A stretch of 33,942 nucleotides of DNA from Nitrosomonas sp. (GTDB lineage Bacteria > Pseudomonadota > Gammaproteobacteria > Burkholderiales > Nitrosomonadaceae): NCBI GenBank assembly GCA_030682075.1, contig JAUXRH010000142.1, positions 1 through 33,942 on the forward strand. The letters run 5' to 3'. Position numbers and translations under genes: made by a program. Positions 16,257-26,559 of this stretch are shown here, one piece after another. Position 1 is the stretch's first letter, and every line of letters begins with the position of its first letter. The notes beneath the pieces were generated by a model that was not told where the DNA came from, did not search any database, and was given only the letters and a program-made list of their open reading frames with translations.

Positions 16257-18398
16257 ATGAGTACTGATCTCGAACAATTTTATGAAATATTTTTTGAGGA
16301 ATCCTCAGAATTACTAGCAGAGATGGAAGCCTGTTTGCTTGGGCTGGATGTTAGTTCCCCGGATTTGGAAGATTTGAATGCAATCTTTCGTGCGGCACAT
16401 TCCATCAAGGGTGGGGCGGGCACATTTGGTTTTACAGACATGACGGAGATGACGCATATGTTGGAAACGCTGCTTGATAGATTGCGTAAAGGTGAACTTG
16501 AAGTTCGAAGTGAGATGGTTGATGCCTTCCTCAGGGCCGGTGATGTTATCAAAGGGCAATTAGCCGGGCATCGTGGAGATGGCGCGGCAGATCCAGTTGC
16601 TACTGCAGCGGTGTGTGAAGAGTTAAGAAAATTTTCTGAAGCGATATACGCGTCTAATGAGACTGCTGATATAACGACCGTTAAGATTACTGATAGCGCT
16701 GAAGTTAAGTCAATTACGTCAGAGGTCAATGATGCGACAGGAGCAGCAGCTTTAAACGTAAATCCAGCATTGACAGTTTTCTCCATAGCGTTCTCAAACG
16801 AGGGTGTTAGTCCCCGAGCGATGGATAATTTGCTTTCTAATTTAGGCGGGATGGGTTCGCTTGAAAAACTTATATTATCTGGCGATGAGCAGCGAAGTAA
16901 GTTACTGCTTAAGACTAATTCCAGTGAGGAAGATATTTGGGAAGCACTGGCTTTTGTGGTGGATCCGGCTAATTTAAAAATAGCGGCAGAAATCTTAATG
17001 AGTACTGATGCAGATACTCTAACACCTGATCCTACTGATGAGTTTGAAGCAGTTCCTTCTTTATCAGGGCCACCTTATGGTTTCTTCCCTGGCGCACCTG
17101 CTGCGCCTAATGACATTGAAAATATAGAGAATTCTGCAGCAACAACTGGATCAGGCCGACAAGTAACAAGTAGCCATCCAGTGGCGCAACAGAAGGATGA
17201 TAAAGCGGCGGCAACTGCGGCAGAAACGTCTTCAATTCGGGTCAGCATTGATAAAGTAGACCAGATGATTAATTTGGTCGGTGAATTGGTTATTACTCAA
17301 GCCATGCTTGCTCAGACTGCTTCGCAGGTTGATCCAGTTATCTATGAAAGATTGCTCAGTGGAATGAATCAGCTGGAACGTAATACCCGTGATTTGCAGG
17401 AATCTGTCATGTCGATTCGGATGATGCCCATCAGTTTTGTATTTAGCCGTTACCCACGTGTAGTGCGTGATTTAGCAGCAAAACTTAATAAACAGGTTGA
17501 ATTGAAAACTGTTGGTGAAAACACTGAATTAGATAAGGGACTAATTGAAAAGATTGCAGATCCATTGACACATCTGGTGCGTAATAGTCTTGATCATGGT
17601 ATAGAAATCCCTGAAAAGCGTATCGTTGCAGGTAAGTCAGCAAAAGGTACGATCACGTTACGTGCCTTCCATCAAGGGGGGAGTATCGTTATTGAAGTGT
17701 GTGACGATGGCGCAGGTTTAAACCGGGAGAAAATTCTCGCGAAAGCCAAAGAACGTGGGATTTCACTACTTGACGGGATGTCGGATCAGGAAGTCTGGAT
17801 GTTGATTTTTGAGGCGGGATTCTCTACTGCAGAAGTGATTACCGATGTTTCAGGGCGTGGTGTCGGCATGGATGTGGTGAAACGCAATATCCAGAGCATG
17901 GGTGGACGCATAGAAATCGATTCGGCATTTGGCGTGGGAACACGGATTTCAATTCGTTTGCCATTAACACTTGCCATTCTTGATGGGCTATCCGTAGCAG
18001 TTGGGGATCAAATGTTTATTGTGCCGCTGACCTATATTATAGAATCACTGCAACCCACCGCCAGCGACATTAAAACAGTGAGCGGTCATGGGTGTGTGGT
18101 TCAAGTGCGCGGCGAATATTTGCCGGTCATTGCATTACATGAAATATTCAATTTGCGACCTCATTCGACCGAAATCCATAATGGAATTCTTGTCATTCTT
18201 GAAGCTGAAGGGCACAAAGCGGCCATGTTTGTCGATGCATTAATAGGTCAGCATCAGGTCGTCATCAAAAGCCTTGAAAGTAATTATCGCAGGGTTCAGG
18301 GCGTTTCAGGCGCCACCATTATGGGTGATGGCAAAGTCGCCTTGATCCTTGATACAGCAGCGCTTGTGATGGCGTCACAGAAAGAATCGGTTAAATAA
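16257..18398 (+). CDS. cheA: Chemotaxis histidine kinase CheA
   Basis: HPt RAAHSIKGGAGTFGF; HATPase LVRNSLDHGIE...GRGVGMDVVKRN; CheW-like C-terminus. The ORF track extends to TTG 16251. Confidence 0.97.
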   Translation: MSTDLEQFYEIFFEESSELLAEMEACLLGLDVSSPDLEDLNAIFRAAHSIKGGAGTFGFTDMTEMTHMLETLLDRLRKGELEVRSEMVDAFLRAGDVIKGQLAGHRGDGAADPVATAAVCEELRKFSEAIYASNETADITTVKITDSAEVKSITSEVNDATGAAALNVNPALTVFSIAFSNEGVSPRAMDNLLSNLGGMGSLEKLILSGDEQRSKLLLKTNSSEEDIWEALAFVVDPANLKIAAEILMSTDADTLTPDPTDEFEAVPSLSGPPYGFFPGAPAAPNDIENIENSAATTGSGRQVTSSHPVAQQKDDKAAATAAETSSIRVSIDKVDQMINLVGELVITQAMLAQTASQVDPVIYERLLSGMNQLERNTRDLQESVMSIRMMPISFVFSRYPRVVRDLAAKLNKQVELKTVGENTELDKGLIEKIADPLTHLVRNSLDHGIEIPEKRIVAGKSAKGTITLRAFHQGGSIVIEVCDDGAGLNREKILAKAKERGISLLDGMSDQEVWMLIFEAGFSTAEVITDVSGRGVGMDVVKRNIQSMGGRIEIDSAFGVGTRISIRLPLTLAILDGLSVAVGDQMFIVPLTYIIESLQPTASDIKTVSGHGCVVQVRGEYLPVIALHEIFNLRPHSTEIHNGILVILEAEGHKAAMFVDALIGQHQVVIKSLESNYRRVQGVSGATIMGDGKVALILDTAALVMASQKESVK

Positions 18399-18466
18399 TC
18401 AAACGTAAAAACCTGATCAATTAATTAATCCATGCGATTTTATTATATTAAGAGGAGAACACAAAA

Positions 18467-18973
18467 ATGACACAACAGCAGGCAGCAACAACCGAACCCG
18501 TCAATAATTACGCAAGTAATATGTCAAATGAGTTCCTGACATTCCGGTTAGGGAAAGAAGAATATGGTATGGATATTCTGAAAGTGCAAGAAATCCGTGG
18601 TTATGACGCAATCACTCAAATTGCCAATGCGCCTGAGTTTATCAAGGGTGTTGTCAATCTACGCGGCATTATCGTCCCTATTATAGATATGCGCATCAAG
18701 TTTATGCTGGGCAATGCGGAATATGACCAGTTTACCGTGGTAATTATCCTGAATGTGTCAGGGCGTGTCATGGGTATTGTGGTTGATGGGGTTTCAGATG
18801 TCATCAGCCTGGGCATGGATCAGATGCGACCGACCCCGGAATTTGGTTCCGTGATTGACACTGAATACATCATGGGTCTTGGTACGGTGGAAGATCGGAT
18901 GTTGATACTAATAGATATAGAGAAGTTAATGAGCAGCACAGATATGGGTTTGATCGATCAGGTTATAAATTAA
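18467..18973 (+). CDS. cheW: Chemotaxis adaptor CheW
   Basis: 168 aa; [51 protein letters not shown]. Confidence 0.97.
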   Translation: MTQQQAATTEPVNNYASNMSNEFLTFRLGKEEYGMDILKVQEIRGYDAITQIANAPEFIKGVVNLRGIIVPIIDMRIKFMLGNAEYDQFTVVIILNVSGRVMGIVVDGVSDVISLGMDQMRPTPEFGSVIDTEYIMGLGTVEDRMLILIDIEKLMSSTDMGLIDQVIN

Positions 18974-19012
18974 TTTTCGTTTTTTTGACAATAAAGGCTA
19001 AAGGAGATTCTG

Positions 19013-20722
19013 ATGCGTAACAATATGACGATAAAGTCACGTTTGATAATTGTAATCGGTATGCTGTCGCTGCTGCTGGCAGGTATTGGTGGTCTGGGGT
19101 TATATGGTATGAACCAATCCAATGACGCTTTGAAATCGGTCTATGAAGATCGCGCCATTCCGCTGGCGGATCTGGCGCTCGTTTTGGATCGAGTTCAACT
19201 TGTACGTCTTAATGCGGTGATAGCTTCCAACTTTAGGGATATCGAAACTGCGAAACAACGTGCTGCCATGACGGCTGAGCGAGATGCTGAAATCAATAAT
19301 GTTTGGCAAAAATATTTGCTTACTAAGCTGATTCCTGAAGAGGAAAGGTTGGCTAATGTCTTTGCTCAGCAATGGCAGGCATATAAGGAGTCGCGTGATC
19401 GTACAATGAGTGCAGCTTTGGCTGGAGATTTTGATACAGCTATTGCGAATGCAACATCTGATGCCGGGCCAAAATTTGATCGCGCACATCAAACCATATT
19501 CAGTTTAATCGAATTGCAGCGTGATGTGGCTGCGCAGGAGTATGCAGGCGCGCAGAGTAACTACGAAAGTATTTTTATGGTTTCGACTATCACAGTAATA
19601 TTGGGTGTTCTGCTGGCCTGTATTATCGGATGGATGCTGATCCGTGCCATTGTTGGGCCGCTCAATGAAGCCATTGCCGTTGCCAATGCAGTGGCCTCAG
19701 GTGATCTCACCAGTCGTATTGATGTTAATTCGACCAATGAAACGGGACAATTGCTGCTGGCATTAAAACTGATGAACGATAATCTGGTTGACCTGGTGGG
19801 TAAGGTTCGGACAGGTACCGATTCGATTGCAATCGCTTCAGCAGAAATTGCTTCAGGTAATGCCGATTTGAGTCAGCGCACGGAAGAACAGGCATCCAGT
19901 CTGGAGGAAACCGCTTCTTCAATGGAAGAACTGACTTCTACCGTCCGGCAAAATGCAGATAATGCGCGTCAAGCCAATCAATTGGCATCAAGTGCTTCAG
20001 ATGTTGCCGTAAAAGGCGGTGCAGTTGTCGGACAGGTGGTGCAGACCATGAGTTCAATCAACGCAAGTTCGAAGAAAATTGTCGACATTATCAGTGTCAT
20101 TGATGGAATCGCATTCCAGACCAATATTCTGGCGCTGAATGCAGCGGTAGAAGCAGCCCGTGCCGGTGAGCAAGGGCGTGGTTTTGCTGTGGTGGCGACT
20201 GAAGTACGGACTTTGGCACAGCGCTCAGCAGCAGCAGCGAAGGAAATCAAGGAGCTGATTGGTGACTCAGTAAGTAAGGTTGAAGATGGTACACGACTGG
20301 TTGATGAAGCGGGCACTACCATGGATGAAATTGTCAGTGCTGTTAAGCGGGTAACTGACATCATGGCTGAAATTGCAGCAGCTTCACAGGAACAAAGCTC
20401 GGGTATTGAACAAGTAAATCAGGCAGTGACACAGATGGATGAGGTAACGCAGCAAAATGCAGCGCTGGTGGAAGAAGCGGCTGCAGCAGCAGAGTCGATG
20501 CAGGAACAGGCGCAAACGCTGACACAAGCTGTCTCTGTGTTCAGGTTAACGGGTGGGATGGCGCCGACAACGGTTAAAAGAAGTAATCGTGTAGCAAATG
20601 TTGCGAAACTGCCGACACGTAGCATAGCCAGGAAAACGGCAGGACTTTCTTCTGCTCCAGTTCCAGCCAAGCCACGTAAAGTTGCTGGAGGCGGTAGTGA
20701 TGAATCCTGGGAGGAATTCTAG
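19013..20722 (+). CDS. Methyl-accepting chemotaxis protein (4HB sensor, HAMP, MCP signalling domain)
   Basis: 569 aa; [44 protein letters not shown]-type hairpin; C-terminus ...DESWEEF (CheR/CheB tether-like). Confidence 0.97.
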   Translation: MRNNMTIKSRLIIVIGMLSLLLAGIGGLGLYGMNQSNDALKSVYEDRAIPLADLALVLDRVQLVRLNAVIASNFRDIETAKQRAAMTAERDAEINNVWQKYLLTKLIPEEERLANVFAQQWQAYKESRDRTMSAALAGDFDTAIANATSDAGPKFDRAHQTIFSLIELQRDVAAQEYAGAQSNYESIFMVSTITVILGVLLACIIGWMLIRAIVGPLNEAIAVANAVASGDLTSRIDVNSTNETGQLLLALKLMNDNLVDLVGKVRTGTDSIAIASAEIASGNADLSQRTEEQASSLEETASSMEELTSTVRQNADNARQANQLASSASDVAVKGGAVVGQVVQTMSSINASSKKIVDIISVIDGIAFQTNILALNAAVEAARAGEQGRGFAVVATEVRTLAQRSAAAAKEIKELIGDSVSKVEDGTRLVDEAGTTMDEIVSAVKRVTDIMAEIAAASQEQSSGIEQVNQAVTQMDEVTQQNAALVEEAAAAAESMQEQAQTLTQAVSVFRLTGGMAPTTVKRSNRVANVAKLPTRSIARKTAGLSSAPVPAKPRKVAGGGSDESWEEF

Positions 20723-21168
20723 TCGATCACTATTGAATTAATTCAGTAGTAAATGATTTATGTTTCAAGTTTGTATTGGATGCGATCGGTGCAAAATTAA
20801 GCTTTTCATTAGGTAAATTGTGAAACGTGCAATTTGTATCTTTTAAGCATTCAATGCAAACAGTTAATCCAGGTTTTCCTGAAGATCCTTTGAGAGTACG
20901 TAGATTAAATTAACCATAAAAATTTCTGTTAGAAACGTTATCGTTCTTAGCTTTATAATGATTACTGCATAACCAAGATTTAGTATGTTGTAGTTAAAGA
21001 ATGGAATTCTGGTGAGCGACTGAACAAACTTGTACGTTTATCAGGTGGCAATTGGAAATGTAGTAACCCAGTATAAAATTTAAAGTCAGATGCTGCTCTA
21101 ATCTAATTAATTTCAGTTAGTTAAGACAGCATTTTCCATTCTGTATAATTGAAAAGGTCAGTGATATT

Positions 21169-22032
21169 ATGGCTATTGGGCTGGCATGTGAAAATAAAGC
21201 GCGTGAATATGATTTCACTCAACATGATTTTGAACGCATAAAGAAACTGATCTACGATCGCGCAGGTATTTCACTTTCTTCGAGTAAGCAGAATATGGTA
21301 TACAGCCGTCTTGCTCGACGGTTGCGTATTAATGGGTTAAATAACTTTAGTGAGTATCTGAGCATACTGGAGCGTGGTGTTCCCGAAGAGTGGGAGGCAT
21401 TTACCAATGCGCTGACTACTAACCTTACCGCTTTTTTTCGTGAGCAACACCATTTTCCGATTCTAGCGCAACATATGGAGAGCAGGAAAAATCAAAAGCA
21501 AATTCAGCTTTGGTGTAGCGCGTCTTCCACTGGTGAAGAGCCGTATTCTATGGCAATGGCAGCGGTAAAGGCGTTCAAGTCATTTACACCGCCGGTTCAC
21601 ATTTTGGCAACCGATCTGGATACCAACGTACTTGCAAAGGCGCAGGAAGGGGTTTATCTCATGGAAAGGTTGGAGAAACTACCGAAGGACAAGCTCAGAC
21701 AGTTTTTTCTGAAAGGGAAAGGTTCTCAGGCTGGTTCGGCAAGAGTGCGACAGGAACTACGTAATATGATCACTTTCCGTCAGCTTAATTTGCTGGATGA
21801 AACCTGGCCAATACGCGGTCCATTTGATGCCATATTTTGTCGTAATGTCATGATTTATTTTGATAAATCAACGCAATACAAAATATTGAAGAAGTTTACT
21901 CCTTTATTGGCGCCTGATGGATTACTGTTCGCTGGTCATTCAGAAAGTTTTCAACATGCGGCAGATTTATTCAAATTACGAGAAAAAACTGTCTACGAAC
22001 TTGTTCGCTATCAGAAGGTAAGAAATGGATGA
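21169..22032 (+). CDS. cheR: Chemotaxis protein methyltransferase CheR
   Basis: 287 aa; LTTNLTAFFREQHHFPILAQH...WCSASSTGEEPYSMAM...FDAIFCRNVMIYFD. Confidence 0.97.
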   Translation: MAIGLACENKAREYDFTQHDFERIKKLIYDRAGISLSSSKQNMVYSRLARRLRINGLNNFSEYLSILERGVPEEWEAFTNALTTNLTAFFREQHHFPILAQHMESRKNQKQIQLWCSASSTGEEPYSMAMAAVKAFKSFTPPVHILATDLDTNVLAKAQEGVYLMERLEKLPKDKLRQFFLKGKGSQAGSARVRQELRNMITFRQLNLLDETWPIRGPFDAIFCRNVMIYFDKSTQYKILKKFTPLLAPDGLLFAGHSESFQHAADLFKLREKTVYELVRYQKVRNG

Positions 22033-22636
22033 TATTACTGATGAACAGGTGGCCTCAAATTTCTATTTTGATAAGACGCTAAATTTTCATGCGGTAAAAT
22101 TGCTGCCAGGAGAATACTTTGTTACCAGTAAGGATATGTTATTGGTAACAGTATTGGGTTCTTGTGTTGCGGCGTGTATTCGGGATTGTCACAGTGGGAT
22201 TGGCGGGATGAATCATTTTATGCTGCCCGATAGTGGTGGCGATATAAATAGTCCAATGAATGTATCAGCACGTTACGGTACTTATGCAATGGAAATACTG
22301 ATCAACCAACTGTTAAAATTGGGCGCGCGTCGATCAAATCTGGAAGCAAAGGTGTTCGGCGGTGGTAATGTACTGGAAGGCCTTACTGTCACAAATGTGG
22401 GGCAACGAAATGCCGATTTTGTTTTGAAATTTCTGGCTGCTGAAAATATCCGGGTTGTTGCTCAGGATCTGATTGACATTTATCCACGGAAAGTCTATTT
22501 TTTTCCTAAAAGTAGCAAGGTTATGGTGAAGAAACTGATGAAAATTAGAAATAGTACAATTGCCGATCGAGAGAAGGATTACAGTTCGCGTTTGCGTAAA
22601 TCTAAGATTGCGGGTGAAGTTGAGCTATTTTCTTGA
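22025..22636 (+). CDS. cheD: Chemoreceptor glutamine deamidase CheD
   Basis: 203 aa; TVLGSCVAACIRDCHSGIGGMNHFMLP...RYGTYAMEILINQLL. Overlaps cheR by 8 nt. Confidence 0.96.
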   Translation: MDDITDEQVASNFYFDKTLNFHAVKLLPGEYFVTSKDMLLVTVLGSCVAACIRDCHSGIGGMNHFMLPDSGGDINSPMNVSARYGTYAMEILINQLLKLGARRSNLEAKVFGGGNVLEGLTVTNVGQRNADFVLKFLAAENIRVVAQDLIDIYPRKVYFFPKSSKVMVKKLMKIRNSTIADREKDYSSRLRKSKIAGEVELFS

Positions 22637-22672
22637 TGTTGTTTTTGTTCTAATCAAATGAAAAACTGACTG

Positions 22673-23752
22673 ATGAAAAAAATAAGAGTCCTGGTTATTG
22701 ATGATTCTGCGTTAATCCGCAAATTGCTGACAGAATTAATTAATAGCCAGCGCGATATGGAAGTAATAGGTGCTGCATCTGATCCATTAGTGGCACGCGA
22801 AATGATTCGAGACATGAATCCTGATGTATTAACACTGGATGTAGAAATGCCGAGAATGGATGGGCTTGATTTTCTTGAAAAATTAATGAGATTGCGGCCC
22901 ATGCCGGTCGTAATGGTTTCCACATTGACAGAGAAAGGCTCAGAAGTTACGTTTCGTGCACTTGAGCTGGGAGCAGTGGATTTTGTTGCTAAACCGAAGA
23001 TCGATATTGCTTCTGGTTTAAAACAATATACTGATGAGATTGCCAATAAAATCCGTATTGCCATGACCGCACGTATCAGGCAGCATGTTTCAGCGCCCGT
23101 AACCAAGAGCGCTACTGCAGATGCAGTGCTGCCATCGATAGCCAATCGTGTCGCTTCAACTGAGAAACTTATTATTGTCGGTGCTTCTACGGGTGGAACT
23201 GAGGCGATCAAGGATTTTTTGATTCAATTGCCACCAGATTCTCCCGGTATCCTCATTACGCAACATATGCCTGAGGCGTTTACCAAGTCATTTGCAAATC
23301 GTTTGAATAATCTTTGTAGAATATCGGTGGTTGAAGCGCAAGGTGGTGAGCGGGTATTGCCTGGTCATGCATTCCTTGCGCCAGGACATTCGCATTTATT
23401 ACTTAAGCGAAGTGGCGCGAATTACATGACAGAGTTAAACCAAGGAGATCTGGTTAGTCGTCATCGCCCATCAGTGGATGTGTTATTCCGTTCTGCTGCT
23501 AATTATGCAGGTAAAAATGCGATAGGCGTGATTCTGACTGGAATGGGCAAAGATGGTGTTGCAGGAATGCTGGAAATGCATCGAGCTGGCGCGTATAATC
23601 TAGCGCAGGATGAAGCAAGCTGCGTAGTGTTTGGCATGCCGAAAGAGGCGATTGCCGCAGGTGCGGTGGATGAAGTAGTTCCGATAAAGGACATGGCAAA
23701 AAGAGTGTTAGCGCGGCTTTCTGGTATGGGTAAACATAGCCACCGAGTTTAG
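22673..23752 (+). CDS. cheB: Protein-glutamate methylesterase CheB
   Basis: 359 aa; receiver [12 protein letters not shown]...[31 protein letters not shown] and catalytic [12 protein letters not shown]...ITQHMP...LTGMGKDGV. Confidence 0.97.
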   Translation: MKKIRVLVIDDSALIRKLLTELINSQRDMEVIGAASDPLVAREMIRDMNPDVLTLDVEMPRMDGLDFLEKLMRLRPMPVVMVSTLTEKGSEVTFRALELGAVDFVAKPKIDIASGLKQYTDEIANKIRIAMTARIRQHVSAPVTKSATADAVLPSIANRVASTEKLIIVGASTGGTEAIKDFLIQLPPDSPGILITQHMPEAFTKSFANRLNNLCRISVVEAQGGERVLPGHAFLAPGHSHLLLKRSGANYMTELNQGDLVSRHRPSVDVLFRSAANYAGKNAIGVILTGMGKDGVAGMLEMHRAGAYNLAQDEASCVVFGMPKEAIAAGAVDEVVPIKDMAKRVLARLSGMGKHSHRV

Positions 23753-23806
23753 TTAGGTGTGGATGGATCTCATTGAGAACTTTCAACCAAATAGAATAGA
23801 GTAACT

Positions 23807-24310
23807 ATGCTGAAAAGAAGTTATATTAACTTGGCTTTGGGTATAAGTGTTAGCTTATTGGTTAGCTGTGGATACTTGCAAGAAAAGAAAACCAGCAATT
23901 TTTCGCAGGCACCGACTTATGATAAAGCTGGCAATGCAGACTCCCATAACATAAAAATTAAATTATATGCCCAGTATAATAAATGGCGAGGTGTACGCTA
24001 CAGCCGAGGTGGATTAAGTCAGCGCGGGATTGACTGTTCTGGTTTTGTGCATCTGACATTCAAGTCAAAATTAGGTATTCACTTGCCGAGAACAACTCAC
24101 TTGCAATCAAGATTGGGGAAAGAGGTCAGAATGGCTGATTTGAAAGCAGGAGATCTGGTTTTCTTTAGAACAGGGTCAAGTTCCAAGCATGTGGGTATTT
24201 ACCTTGAGAAAAATAGATTTCTCCATGTTTCTGAGAGTCAAGGGGTAATTATCTCCAGGTTGGATAATTCGTATTGGAGTTCTAACTATTGGAAATCAAT
24301 AAGAATTTAG
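23807..24310 (+). CDS. NlpC/P60 (C40) family lipoprotein, putative peptidoglycan endopeptidase
   Basis: 167 aa; lipobox LVSC near the N-terminus; GIDCSGFVHLTF and KHVGIYLEKNRFLHVSES catalytic motifs. Confidence 0.9.
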   Translation: MLKRSYINLALGISVSLLVSCGYLQEKKTSNFSQAPTYDKAGNADSHNIKIKLYAQYNKWRGVRYSRGGLSQRGIDCSGFVHLTFKSKLGIHLPRTTHLQSRLGKEVRMADLKAGDLVFFRTGSSSKHVGIYLEKNRFLHVSESQGVIISRLDNSYWSSNYWKSIRI

Positions 24311-24477
24311 ATCCCGTCCTGATGTTGTGCTCTTAGTTTTAGTTAACTATGCGTCAGCTAACGTTCGACATGCCATCCTCATAATCCTTCTAATCTTGTC
24401 CGAAATATTACTACTGGCGTGAACAGGTATTACCGTTTTATCCGGAATTCCGTGATTAGTTACAGGGAAAAGGTATT

Positions 24478-24783
24478 ATGAAAGAGGAATTAAAGCAAAA
24501 GTTGGAAAAGAATGAGGCTTGGCAACGTGGACTGTATATGTTATTTTTTATTGCGGCATATGGTATTTCAAAGTTTATAATCATTGCTGTAATGCTATTT
24601 CAGTTTTTTTCCATTGTGTTGTCTGGTGGAACAAACAAACAATTGCTCAAATTTGGTCAGAGTTTGAGTACGTATATTTATCAGATAGTGATTTTCTTAA
24701 CGTTTAATAATGAAAAGCGTCCATTTCCGTTTAGTGCCTGGCCAATTGGACCACCCGATAAAATAGATCAAAGTCTGGAGTAA
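24478..24783 (+). CDS. DUF4389 domain membrane protein
   Basis: 101 aa; hydrophobic, QLLKFGQSLSTYIYQIVIFLTFNNEKRPFPFSAWP matches the DUF4389 pattern. Confidence 0.75.
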   Translation: MKEELKQKLEKNEAWQRGLYMLFFIAAYGISKFIIIAVMLFQFFSIVLSGGTNKQLLKFGQSLSTYIYQIVIFLTFNNEKRPFPFSAWPIGPPDKIDQSLE

Positions 24784-24840
24784 TAATCTATCCGCTCCTA
24801 ATAACAAGTGGACTCATTCTCATAGCGATAAATTGCTATT

Positions 24841-24957
24841 AAGGGCACCTCTAAAATGTAGTGATTATTTCAGGATAAACGCCGTATTGCGACGAAACGG
24901 GGTAAGCAGGCAAACCGCAAAGCGGCTGCTCGCAAAATTGTATTTCTGGCGGCGCTC
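24841..24957 (-). repeat. Repeat family B, copy 3 (inverted relative to copy 2, degraded distal end)
   Basis: Starts AAGGGCACCTCTAAAA; core CGCCGTATTGCGACGAAACGGGGTAAGCAGGCAAACCGCAAAGCGGCTGCTCGCAAAATTG is the reverse complement of the 13310-13371 core. Confidence 0.78.
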
Positions 24958-25080
24958 TTAAATGGAAATTTATCATCACCAATAGTGGAACCAGTTGAAA
25001 AGATCAGAAGGTGAATATAGAAGTAATTTATCTGGTAAAGTAGTCTAGGTATGAATGTCCGGTGAATTGGATACTGCAAT

Positions 25081-26268
25081 TTATTGCAAAATTGTTGCAT
25101 GTAATTCTGAAAATATCTCGCCCACATACGCAATCTGTTCGGTTGTATGGGCAGCATTAATACTGCAACGTACCAAAGATTTATTCTCAGGCGCTGCGGG
25201 TGGTAAAATTAAATTTACATATATATTATGCTCTAGTAAGCCATTCCATATTGCAAGTGCCTGTTGAGGATTATCGAGTACTGCCGAAATAATTGGCCCC
25301 GGTTCAGGCCCAAGTTTAAAGCCAATCTCACTCATTATTGAATAGAGTTGGTGGGCGTTTCTCCATAATTGATCACGTAAGTTACTTCCATTACGTAATA
25401 GCTGTAATGCTACACGAGTAGAAGCGATTGTTGCTGGGGACGGTGACGCCGTAAAGATATATGGGTGACTAACATACCGAAGTTGATTCAATTGTGGGTG
25501 ATTACTGACACAATAACCACCAATACTGCAGAGACTTTTACTAAAGGTTCCCGTGATAAAATCAACCTCATTAAGTAATCCGGTTTTTTCAACCAGACCT
25601 TGACCTGTGCTACCTAAAACACCGAGCGAATGTGCTTCATCAAGTAGGAGGATGCTGTTGTAAGTATTCTTGATTCTAACAATATCTGCTAATGGGGCCT
25701 GATCCCCCAGCATACTGTATATCCCTTCGGCAATGATTAAGGTTGAACGTGAGCGTTCACCTAAACGACGTAGTCTTTTTTCTAAATCAGCCACATCATT
25801 ATGACGGAATCGAATGATGTCAGCACCACTCAGTGTGCATCCATCATAGATACTCGCGTGAGAATCACCATCAATCAGGACAACGTCGCCAGACCCAACC
25901 AGGCCCGATATAGTACCAAGATTTGCTTGATAACCTGTAGTGAATACGATACTTTCACGACAATTATAAAAATCAGCAAATTCCTGTTCTAGCGCACGGT
26001 GGCCAAAATAACTTCCATTGGCCATACGTGAGCCTGTTGTGCCAGTGCCTTCTTTATCAATGGCTTCATGGGCGGCCTGAAGACATTCTGGCGCAAAAGA
26101 TAATCCAAGGTAGTTATTCGTCCCGAGAAGTAGTACACGGTTATTACCAATTCTTGCTTCTGTTGCTGAATAAACTTCCTCGATGGGAATGCCAAATGCT
26201 TTCAGTCCAGTAGGTAATAGTGCTTTTCTTGCTGATGCAGCCGCATCTAGTTTATCTAACAGATTCAT
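25081..26268 (-). CDS. spt: Alpha-oxoamine synthase, predicted serine palmitoyltransferase (Caulobacter-type SPT)
   Basis: 395 aa; LLGTNNYLGLSFAPE, EGTGTTGSRMANGSYFGHRALEQEFADFY, DGDSHASIYDGC, LLLDEAHSLGVLGSTGQG, PLP lysine motif GTFSKSL. ATGA overlap with the upstream ACP gene. Confidence 0.8.
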   Translation of the reverse strand: MNLLDKLDAAASARKALLPTGLKAFGIPIEEVYSATEARIGNNRVLLLGTNNYLGLSFAPECLQAAHEAIDKEGTGTTGSRMANGSYFGHRALEQEFADFYNCRESIVFTTGYQANLGTISGLVGSGDVVLIDGDSHASIYDGCTLSGADIIRFRHNDVADLEKRLRRLGERSRSTLIIAEGIYSMLGDQAPLADIVRIKNTYNSILLLDEAHSLGVLGSTGQGLVEKTGLLNEVDFITGTFSKSLCSIGGYCVSNHPQLNQLRYVSHPYIFTASPSPATIASTRVALQLLRNGSNLRDQLWRNAHQLYSIMSEIGFKLGPEPGPIISAVLDNPQQALAIWNGLLEHNIYVNLILPPAAPENKSLVRCSINAAHTTEQIAYVGEIFSELHATILQ

Positions 26269-26522
26269 TTTGATTCAGATTCGATTTTATAGATCAAGTC
26301 CGCAAGGTCGCGAACTGTTAAAACATCCACAAGTGCATTTATGGGTATGGAAATATCAAAGGTATCTTCAATTTCCATAATAAGATTTAACAGTTTTATA
26401 GAATCAATTGCAAGTTGATTGATAAGACTCATTTCCGGAGTAACAGTTACACCAGACTCAGTAAAGTTTTCAAGACGATGGCAAAGTTGCTTTAGGATTT
26501 CGTTGTAATTATTTTCCGCCAT
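26265..26522 (-). CDS. Acyl carrier protein of the oxoamine-synthase cassette
   Basis: 85 aa from ATG at 26522; phosphopantetheine site NQLAIDSIKLLNLIMEIEDTFDISI (DSIK/L). The ORF track over-extends upstream. Confidence 0.88.
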   Translation of the reverse strand: MAENNYNEILKQLCHRLENFTESGVTVTPEMSLINQLAIDSIKLLNLIMEIEDTFDISIPINALVDVLTVRDLADLIYKIESESK

Positions 26523-26559
26523 ATATACCGATTTCGAATAGATTAAGGCTGCTATTGTC

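Noticed and set aside
16280-16786. 168-aa ORF antisense to cheA
   Set aside because: Opposite-strand shadow of cheA HPt/linker region; Ser/Ala-rich without domain.
19978-20670. 128-aa and 83-aa antisense ORFs in the MCP gene
   Set aside because: Mirror of the conserved MCP coiled-coil region; not credible genes.
22654-23211. 185-aa ORF antisense to cheB
   Set aside because: Lies within the well-supported cheB; no SD or recognisable motif.
25081-26268. Annotation as biotin-synthesis BioF or as CqsA/LqsA autoinducer synthase
   Set aside because: Neighbouring FAAL, ACP and SDR genes and the SPT-type motifs argue for a sphingolipid role; no bio genes or lqs/cqs sensor genes are adjacent. Not excluded without phylogeny.
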